Position numbers and translations under genes: made by a program
Source of the DNA: Rubrobacteraceae bacterium
GTDB taxonomy: Bacteria; Actinomycetota; Rubrobacteria; Rubrobacterales; Rubrobacteraceae
Assembly: GCA_029240775.1 (NCBI GenBank)
Contig: JARDZQ010000133.1
Span: 1 to 5,778, forward strand
Reading direction: 5' to 3'
Length of the DNA stretch: 5,778 nt
The notes under the pieces: generated by a model
What the model was told of the DNA's origin: nothing
The model's database searches: none
The model's input: only the letters and a program-made list of their open reading frames with translations
Part shown: one piece after another, positions 1 through 4,693 of the stretch
Numbering within the stretch: the first letter of the stretch is position 1
Layout of the letters: every line of letters begins with the position of its first letter

Positions 1-932
1 AGGATCTCCCTGATGATCCTGTCCGCGGCGAGCGCGGTGATGTCCGCGGACCCCACGCCCGTAGGGATCACCTCGACCATGTCTGCCCCGATCACCTCTA
101 GTTGCACAGCCACTTCCCGCACCGCCCAGAGCAGCTCGGCGGTAGTCATCCCACCGGGTTCCGGCGTTCCTGTGCCTGGCGCAAAGGCGGGGTCCAGAAC
201 GTCTATGTCCACGGTGAGGAAAACGGGTCCGTCTCCCACCGCATCCACCGCCCGGCGGACGACCTCCCTTATGCCGAGGTCCCTGACGTCGTGCATGAAG
301 AGGCTCGTAATGCCCCGCTCGGCCTGCCAGGCGAACTCCTCCCTACCGGGCCAGTAACCGCGCAGTCCTACCTGCGCGTAGCGCTGCGGGTCTACGTGTC
401 CGGCCTCGACGAGCCTGCGCATTATCGTACCGTGCGAGAGCTCGACGCCGAAGACCTCGGTGCCGGTATCGGTGTGCGTGTCGAAGTGCACCAGGCCCAC
501 GGGTCCGTGCGCGGCGGCGCAGGCGCGCACGTCAGGCTCGGAGATGGAGTGGTCCCCGCCGATGATCACCGGGATCGCGCCAGCCGCGAGAACCTGTGCG
601 ACGGTCGCTTCTATCGCGGCGTGGGAGCGGGTGGGATCCGCAGGTAGGACCGGCGCATCACCAAAGTCCACGACCCGCAACTCGCCGATAGCGTCGACTG
701 AGGTCTCCAACTCCGGGCCTGAGGGGCTGCTCGCGGCGCGTATCGCCCGCGGCCCGAAACGCGCCCCCGGGCGGTCGGACACCAGGTCGTCCATCGGCGC
801 GCCGACTATCGCCACGTCGACTCCTTCGAGATGGAACGGGTCCTGCGTATAGTGAACGCCGGCGAAGGTGAGCAGGCCCGCGTAATCGGGCTTCTCCCCC
901 ACAGATGCCCAGCGCTGGAGGGGATCTATCAC
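1..932 (-). CDS. Ureohydrolase (agmatinase / guanidinobutyrase family), C-terminus cut by window edge
   Basis: This cytosolic binuclear Mn enzyme should hydrolyse a guanidino compound (agmatine, or 4-guanidinobutyrate) to the amine plus urea. 310 complete residues are visible and the family is about 305-320, so only a few C-terminal residues are missing. All metal-ligand motifs of the arginase fold are present: GGDHS at 125-129 (H128), DTHTD at 151-155 (D151, H153, D155), and DIDVLDP at 242-248 (D242, D244), followed by PGTGTPEPGG. SHGT at 166-169 carries the probable catalytic His (H167), and E287 in VEVIP matches the conserved Glu. Spacing between H128 and D151 equals that in arginase. The GTG start at 932 overlaps the oxidase stop by 4 nt and has AGGAG 4 nt upstream; the next in-frame GTG would remove 39 residues. 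The family assignment is firm. The substrate is not: agmatinase (speB-like) and guanidinobutyrase cannot be separated by eye. The second residue of the DTHTD motif is Thr where Ala is usual. Confidence 0.93.
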   Translation of the reverse strand, partial: MIDPLQRWASVGEKPDYAGLLTFAGVHYTQDPFHLEGVDVAIVGAPMDDLVSDRPGARFGPRAIRAASSPSGPELETSVDAIGELRVVDFGDAPVLPADPTRSHAAIEATVAQVLAAGAIPVIIGGDHSISEPDVRACAAAHGPVGLVHFDTHTDTGTEVFGVELSHGTIMRRLVEAGHVDPQRYAQVGLRGYWPGREEFAWQAERGITSLFMHDVRDLGIREVVRRAVDAVGDGPVFLTVDIDVLDPAFAPGTGTPEPGGMTTAELLWAVREVAVQLEVIGADMVEVIPTGVGSADITALAADRIIREI

Positions 933-2881
933 GATGCTCCTGCTCCCGGGGTGTGGCAGTGCCCGTTGGCCGTAGGCGGCACGTCCAGCGCGGGGTTGCG
1001 GTCGAAGAAACCTACCGGCTTAAGCCAGAACGAAACCGTGTCGACGGGCATGATGGGCCAGTCCTCCGGGCGTGTGATGTGGTGCAACCCGAAGACGTAC
1101 CACAGGACGACGTCGGCCTTCTCGATCGACCGGTTCTCCTTGGTCCACTCAGCGAGGCCACTGTCGGCGGCGCTCTGGTTGACGAACTCTCCGCACGGCC
1201 ACCGCTCGTCCTCCCGATACGGCGTCACCCAGAGGTTGTGGCCGATCACCCCGGCGCGTTCGGATACCGGGGAAGAAGGGTCGAGCATCGCCGGGAAACA
1301 GCCGCCAGGAACAAGCTTGTAGCCGACAGGTGTGCCCAGGCCATTTTTTGCGTCGTCGTTCACCACCTTCCAGGAACGCTGGGTGTGCCAGTCGTAGTCT
1401 TGCTTGCCTTCTTCCTCCGTGCGCAGCGGCGTGTTCCTTTGCACGAGCGCGAGACCGTGCGGGTTGTCCGGACCGACAGGCAGGGCTTCGGACTCGGACA
1501 TGTATACGGTGTTGTGCTGTCCGTCGACGTCAAGGTCGAGTCGGGCCACGAGGAAGTGCTGGTGGAACGGCGCGTAGGTGCGTTCGTCCACGAGATCGCC
1601 GTAGGGTGGCTGCTCCCCCTCGGGGAAGTGGGAGGTGACCATGATCCCTGTCGCCCTGACCTCGCATTCGATGTTGCCGTCCTGGTAGAAGCGCCAGTAC
1701 GCCAGGTACTCGTAGTTGGCCACCGTGGCGTGGAAGGAGACCACCAGGCGCCGGCTTCTACGGACTTCGGCCCCGGCCACCTCGTCGACGTGCTTCCAGA
1801 GGACGGCGTCATCCTCCTCGTGGATGCACACGGCGTTCTTGATCGTGTACGGATCCCCTCTGGAGTCGTGCAGGGTCGCGTCGAGGTAGGAGATCTCGCC
1901 GAGGCAGTCGCAGCCCAGCTCCAGCGACGTGGTCATGAACCCCAGGCCCCACTCGCCGATGTCGAAGGCCGTGCGGCGGTAGTGGTCGAGGTTCGGGTCC
2001 CGGTATGGCACGACCATCTCCGCGAAGGACATTCGGTGTGCTATCTTGCGCACCCTTCCGCCGTCCTCGTATCCTACGCAGTACAGCACGAGGCCCTCGC
2101 GGTAGTTGAAGCCCAGCCGCATCGACCACTTCTGCCACCTGAGCTCGTGGCCGTCGAGGATGAACGAGGTACCCTCGGGCTGCGTGATCTCCAGCGGCTT
2201 GAGGTCCCGCTGAACCAGGCTGGGGACGTGTTTGGGTAGATACTCACCCATGATCTGCGGTTTCTCGACCGTGAAGTCGTCCTCGACCTCGAGTAACTCC
2301 ATGCGGTTGAGGTCCACGACGAAGTGGAGCCCGTTGACCGGGTTCGCGTAGGGGTTCGAATCTTCGGCCGTGCGGTACCAGACGTCCGCCCAGCCGACCC
2401 GCATGCCCCGGTACTCCTCGGAGATCAGCGAAGCCCCGTACGCCCAGGTGTCGAAGAGGACCCTATCGAGGTTCGTGATGCCGCGGACGGCGAGGGCTTC
2501 GGCGACCCGGGGATCTTCGCGCAGCGCCTCGTCGCACTCGTGGAACTCGTCGACGGTGATGTTTGGCTGCTCGCCCGGACAGTGCTCCCACGAGACGACG
2601 CGACCCTCGGTGAGCGAGACGACCGACCTGTACGCTTGTCCGTCCTCGCGGTTCCAGCAGACTAATACCGCCTCCCGAGCTATCGGGTCCTCGGGTGCGA
2701 ACCCCCGCAACGCCTCCTTTACCGGTTCCTTGAGCTCGATGGAAGCGAAGCGCCAGCGTTCGCTCATGTCCTTCTCCCGGCGCAGAATGTCCGCGGCCTG
2801 CCGGAGCTCCGCAGCGGTCAACGGGTCGAGCGGGTGCCGGACTGCTGCGGACCACTCCGTTCTGCCCGTGGATTGCCCCAT
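929..2881 (-). CDS. Copper/topaquinone-dependent primary amine oxidase
   Basis: The 650-residue enzyme should oxidise a primary amine with O2 to an aldehyde, NH3 and H2O2, using Cu(II) and a self-generated topaquinone (TPQ). The small N-terminal D2 and D3 domains cover roughly residues 15-215 and the large catalytic beta-sandwich about 240-645. The TPQ precursor is Y390 in NYEY (389-392), the catalytic base is D307 in FDIGEWG, and the copper ligands are H440 and H442 (HQH) plus H601 in GLHHITRPEDWP. The D307-Y390 and H442-H601 spacings match Arthrobacter globiformis phenylethylamine oxidase as I recall it to within one residue. C326 and C352 sit at the conserved disulfide positions. The tail has the typical PVGFFDRNP and HCH motifs. 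No signal peptide is visible, so a cytoplasmic location is likely. ATG 2881 is one base after the permease TGA, with GGAGGAG 7 nt upstream. The substrate is unknown; the position two before the base is Ala (A305), as in the Hansenula methylamine-type enzyme. Confidence 0.97.
   Translation of the reverse strand: MGQSTGRTEWSAAVRHPLDPLTAAELRQAADILRREKDMSERWRFASIELKEPVKEALRGFAPEDPIAREAVLVCWNREDGQAYRSVVSLTEGRVVSWEHCPGEQPNITVDEFHECDEALREDPRVAEALAVRGITNLDRVLFDTWAYGASLISEEYRGMRVGWADVWYRTAEDSNPYANPVNGLHFVVDLNRMELLEVEDDFTVEKPQIMGEYLPKHVPSLVQRDLKPLEITQPEGTSFILDGHELRWQKWSMRLGFNYREGLVLYCVGYEDGGRVRKIAHRMSFAEMVVPYRDPNLDHYRRTAFDIGEWGLGFMTTSLELGCDCLGEISYLDATLHDSRGDPYTIKNAVCIHEEDDAVLWKHVDEVAGAEVRRSRRLVVSFHATVANYEYLAYWRFYQDGNIECEVRATGIMVTSHFPEGEQPPYGDLVDERTYAPFHQHFLVARLDLDVDGQHNTVYMSESEALPVGPDNPHGLALVQRNTPLRTEEEGKQDYDWHTQRSWKVVNDDAKNGLGTPVGYKLVPGGCFPAMLDPSSPVSERAGVIGHNLWVTPYREDERWPCGEFVNQSAADSGLAEWTKENRSIEKADVVLWYVFGLHHITRPEDWPIMPVDTVSFWLKPVGFFDRNPALDVPPTANGHCHTPGAGAS
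937..941 (-). promoter_or_regulatory. Ribosome binding site of the ureohydrolase
   Basis: AGGAG lies inside the last codons of the amine oxidase gene, 4 nt before the GTG at 932. With the GTGA stop/start overlap it supports GTG 932 as the start and suggests translation by ribosomes finishing the oxidase. The spacer is slightly short. Confidence 0.6.
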
Positions 2882-2882
2882 C

Positions 2883-4358
2883 TCAGTGCTCCTCCGGGTC
2901 CCTGTCCTGCAGCAGATCCTCTTCGGTGGCGAGCACGGCCGTGTCGTGCCTGAGCGTCTCCCCGCGGAAGAACGCCGGCTCTCTAATCTGCCAGACGAAC
3001 ATCAAGATGGCACCCAGCAGCAGCAGGCCTACCCCGATAACGAAGACGGTACCCATCCCGAATACCGCTCCGCCGCTGCCGTAGGCCGGGTCGAAGGTAT
3101 CGACGGCCGTTTTGAAGAAGAGGAGCGTGAGCATTATCCCGCCGAGACCCGGTAAGAGGCCCTTGAAGATGAAGTTCTTCGGGCTCGTGAATAGCTCCTG
3201 GCGGAAGTACCACACGCACGCGAACGCCGTGAGCGAGTAGTAGAAGGCGATCATCAACCCGAGCGCGTAGATGGTGTCGATCAGGACGTCCTCGCTGAGG
3301 AACGTCATTACGGTGTAGAAGATCGCCGTGGCCACGCCGGAGAAAAGCGTCGCGAATGAGGGCGAGCGAAATCGCGGGTGCACGTGCGAGAAACGCTCCG
3401 GCGCCGCCTTGTAGAAGGACATGGCGAGCATCGTCCGCGCCGCGGGCAAGAACGTGGTCTGCAAGCTTGCTGCCGCGCTGGCCACTACCGCGAGGAAAAG
3501 GAAGATGGCGAGCACGCCTAGCACGGGCTCGGCGAGCACGGCGAAAACGTTGTCCGCGGTGTCGGGATTGCCCAGCCCGATACCCTGCTCGCCGATGCCG
3601 GCGAACATCTGGGCCGAGATGGCAACTAGCATGTACGTACTGAGGATCGTGAGAATGGTCAAGAGCGCGGCCCGTCCCGGCGTGCTGGAGCTGCCGGTCG
3701 TCTCCTCGTTGATGGTGAGCGTGGTGTCCCAGCCCCAGAAGATGAAGATGGAGAGCGAAAGGCCGGCCGCGAAAGCCGCGAAAGACTCTATCGCGAAGGG
3801 GTTGAGCCAACTCCACGAAAAGCCGATGGCCAGTTCGGACGCCCCGCTAACCGCTTTGCCGAAGGCCAGCACGATGAAGAGGGCGAGGACGACCATCTGC
3901 AGCCCCACGAGTACGTACTGGACCCCTTTCGTCGCCGCCATGCCACGGTAGGAAATAGCTGTGGCGCCCACCAGGAAAACCAGGGTAGTCAGGACGTTCA
4001 CGACCGCGTTGTCGCCCAGCGCCTCGATGGTCGGGTTCCCCAAGACGTTCCCGAGCAGCAGGTAGAAGAACGTGACCGCCACGCCCACGAGGTTGGACAG
4101 CACGATCACCGTCGCCAGCACGAAGCCCCACCCGCACATCCACCCGACGTGCGGGCCGAAGGCCTTCACCGTCCACGTGAACGAGGTGCCGCAGTCCGGC
4201 GCCTCATGGTTGAGCTCCCGGTAAGCATAGGCCACGAGCAACATCGGTATAAACCCCGCCAGGAAGACCGCCGGCATTTGCAGACCGACCTCGCTGACCG
4301 TGGGGCCGAGGGTGGCGGTGAGGGCGTAGGCCGGAGCCACGCAGGAGACGCCCAGCAC
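2883..4358 (-). CDS. APC-superfamily amino acid/amine permease (start uncertain, probably upstream)
   Basis: This integral membrane transporter of the amino acid-polyamine-organocation superfamily probably imports the amine or amino acid used by the adjacent enzymes. From GTG 4358 there are 491 residues. Hydrophobic segments fall at about 27-46, 73-100, 121-138, 147-166, 189-212, 231-256, 271-300, 337-355, 361-385, 400-416 and 431-457. The first family motif (GVSCVAPAYALTATLG) runs across the annotated start, and FWGWDTTLTINEET at 208-221 matches the TM6 Glu-Glu region of APC carriers. The C-terminal tail from about 460 is charged and cytoplasmic. GTG 4358 is the first conventional in-frame start, but it falls inside TM1 and has no Shine-Dalgarno. 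The open frame continues upstream with family-like sequence to an excellent Shine-Dalgarno near 4480-4487, so the natural protein is probably about 530 residues. It is the first gene of the coupled permease-oxidase-ureohydrolase set. Substrate specificity cannot be read from the sequence. Confidence 0.92.
   Translation of the reverse strand: MLGVSCVAPAYALTATLGPTVSEVGLQMPAVFLAGFIPMLLVAYAYRELNHEAPDCGTSFTWTVKAFGPHVGWMCGWGFVLATVIVLSNLVGVAVTFFYLLLGNVLGNPTIEALGDNAVVNVLTTLVFLVGATAISYRGMAATKGVQYVLVGLQMVVLALFIVLAFGKAVSGASELAIGFSWSWLNPFAIESFAAFAAGLSLSIFIFWGWDTTLTINEETTGSSSTPGRAALLTILTILSTYMLVAISAQMFAGIGEQGIGLGNPDTADNVFAVLAEPVLGVLAIFLFLAVVASAAASLQTTFLPAARTMLAMSFYKAAPERFSHVHPRFRSPSFATLFSGVATAIFYTVMTFLSEDVLIDTIYALGLMIAFYYSLTAFACVWYFRQELFTSPKNFIFKGLLPGLGGIMLTLLFFKTAVDTFDPAYGSGGAVFGMGTVFVIGVGLLLLGAILMFVWQIREPAFFRGETLRHDTAVLATEEDLLQDRDPEEH
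2889..2895 (-). promoter_or_regulatory. Ribosome binding site of the amine oxidase
   Basis: GGAGGAG sits within the codons for the last Glu residues of the permease, with a 7-nt spacer to ATG 2881. Because the permease stop lies between this site and the start, oxidase translation is probably coupled to permease translation. Confidence 0.75.
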
Positions 4359-4475
4359 GACGCTAGCCAGGAGTCCAACGGCGTCGTGCTCGAGACCCTT
4401 GTCCTTGAGGTCTTCGTGTGGACTATCGATTCTGGCCGTGTTCGAGGCGACGCCTCGATCGATCGACTCTGCTAC
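4359..4475 (-). other. Probable N-terminal coding extension of the permease, without a canonical start codon
   Basis: The permease frame stays open upstream of GTG 4358 as far as TAG 4511-4509. It encodes a charged N-terminal tail (HEDLKDKGLEHD) and then VGLLASVVLG, which completes TM1 in the pattern expected for this APC subfamily. The frame contains no ATG, GTG or TTG here. GTA at 4475-4473 stands where the start should be, 4 nt after AGGAGG. Other weak candidates are ATC at 4463 and CTG further down. Initiation at 4475 would give a 530-residue protein. That the sequence is coding is well supported; the exact start is not. Confidence 0.7.
4442..4458 (-). repeat. 17-bp perfect inverted repeat (8-bp arms, 1-nt centre)
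   Basis: TCGAGGCG and CGCCTCGA flank a single base. As DNA this is an odd-length palindrome of operator type; as RNA it would form a 7-bp stem with a 3-nt loop. It lies within the likely N-terminal coding extension of the permease, 21 nt downstream of the Shine-Dalgarno sequence. A neighbouring palindromic run, TCGATCGATCGA, covers 4455-4466. Confidence 0.7.
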
Positions 4476-4600
4476 GTTGCCTCCTTTCCCGGGGAGCCCG
4501 CCTGTAGGCTAGACGGTACTCTCCATTTTACTCGCCTATCGTGATCCTGCTGATTCGGCCTGCAAGCACAGCACGGGTACCTCCGAGCTGTGTCCTCCAC
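4472..4600 (-). CDS. Possible 42-residue leader or small ORF upstream of the permease
   Basis: GTG 4600 has AAAGGAG upstream with a 5-nt spacer and opens a 42-codon frame ending at TAG 4474-4472. The predicted peptide is basic with a Cys cluster (YPCCACRP near residues 8-15), and I do not recognise it. Its stop overlaps the GTA at the presumed permease start as GTAG. Its frame joins the permease frame by a -1 shift at G GGA AAG (4490-4484). Against it: it spans the candidate -10 box, so transcripts from that promoter would not carry its start; its Arg codons are AGG/CGA/CGG; and short ORFs are common by chance. It may be a leader peptide, a spurious ORF, or part of a frameshifted permease N-terminus. 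Confidence 0.2.
   Translation of the reverse strand: MEDTARRYPCCACRPNQQDHDRRVKWRVPSSLQAGSPGKEAT
4480..4487 (-). promoter_or_regulatory. Strong Shine-Dalgarno sequence of the permease
   Basis: AAAGGAGG is nearly a perfect complement to the 3' end of 16S rRNA and is followed by CAAC and then GTA. It argues that permease translation starts around 4470-4475 rather than at GTG 4358, which is 121 nt further on. It lies just inside the end of the small upstream ORF (stop at 4474-4472). Confidence 0.7.
4525..4530 (-). promoter_or_regulatory. Candidate -10 box of the permease operon promoter
   Basis: TAAAAT matches the TATAAT consensus at five of six bases and is the most A/T-rich hexamer in the intergenic region. 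Transcription from it would start near 4518, giving a leader of about 40 nt to the Shine-Dalgarno. No good -35 box is seen: the hexamer 17 nt upstream is TCAGCA, which matches TTGACA at only three of six positions. The call rests mainly on position and the -10 match. Confidence 0.3.
4567..4592. repeat. Spaced inverted repeat CACAGC-14 nt-GCTGTG upstream of the candidate promoter
   Basis: Two 6-bp arms are separated by 14 nt, so their centres are about two helical turns apart, and a GGTACC palindrome lies between them. The position, roughly 50-75 bp upstream of the inferred transcription start, would suit a regulator site. Six-base arms can easily arise by chance. Confidence 0.2.
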
Positions 4601-4657
4601 CTCTACTCCTTTCCCCGGAAATGTCGACCTCCCAATCACACCCTCTACACAACGTTC

Positions 4658-4690
4658 CCCGTCTCTTCGCCCACCACAGCCGGAGACGGG
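4658..4690 (-). terminator. Candidate hairpin terminator of the aminotransferase gene
   Basis: Perfect 8-bp arms (CCCGTCTC/GAGACGGG) with a 17-nt loop begin 3 nt after the aminotransferase stop. No T tract follows the 3' arm on the minus strand, so it is not a classic intrinsic terminator. GC-rich hairpins without a U tail are often proposed as terminators or mRNA stabilisers in actinobacteria. It suggests that the permease operon has its own promoter. Confidence 0.45.
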
Positions 4691-4693
4691 AGC

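Noticed and set aside
905..2239. Long plus-strand open frame (444 codons)
   Set aside because: It lies wholly antisense to the amine oxidase, whose catalytic motifs prove the minus-strand frame. Its Val/Arg/His/Asp-rich translation shows no domain, and long antisense frames are expected at this GC content.
2370..3155. Plus-strand open frame of 261 codons across the oxidase/permease junction
   Set aside because: It is antisense to two recognised genes, is low-complexity (Ser/Arg/Ala-rich) and has no recognisable motif.
4509..4526. Five-codon frame ATG-TAG in the permease frame, upstream of its Shine-Dalgarno
   Set aside because: It has only a weak ribosome binding site, overlaps the candidate -10 box and is too short to call. 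It is more likely chance than a leader peptide or a nonsense-mutated permease start.
4149..4544. Plus-strand open frame over the permease N-terminus
   Set aside because: It is a shadow of conserved APC coding sequence on the opposite strand and contains no domain.
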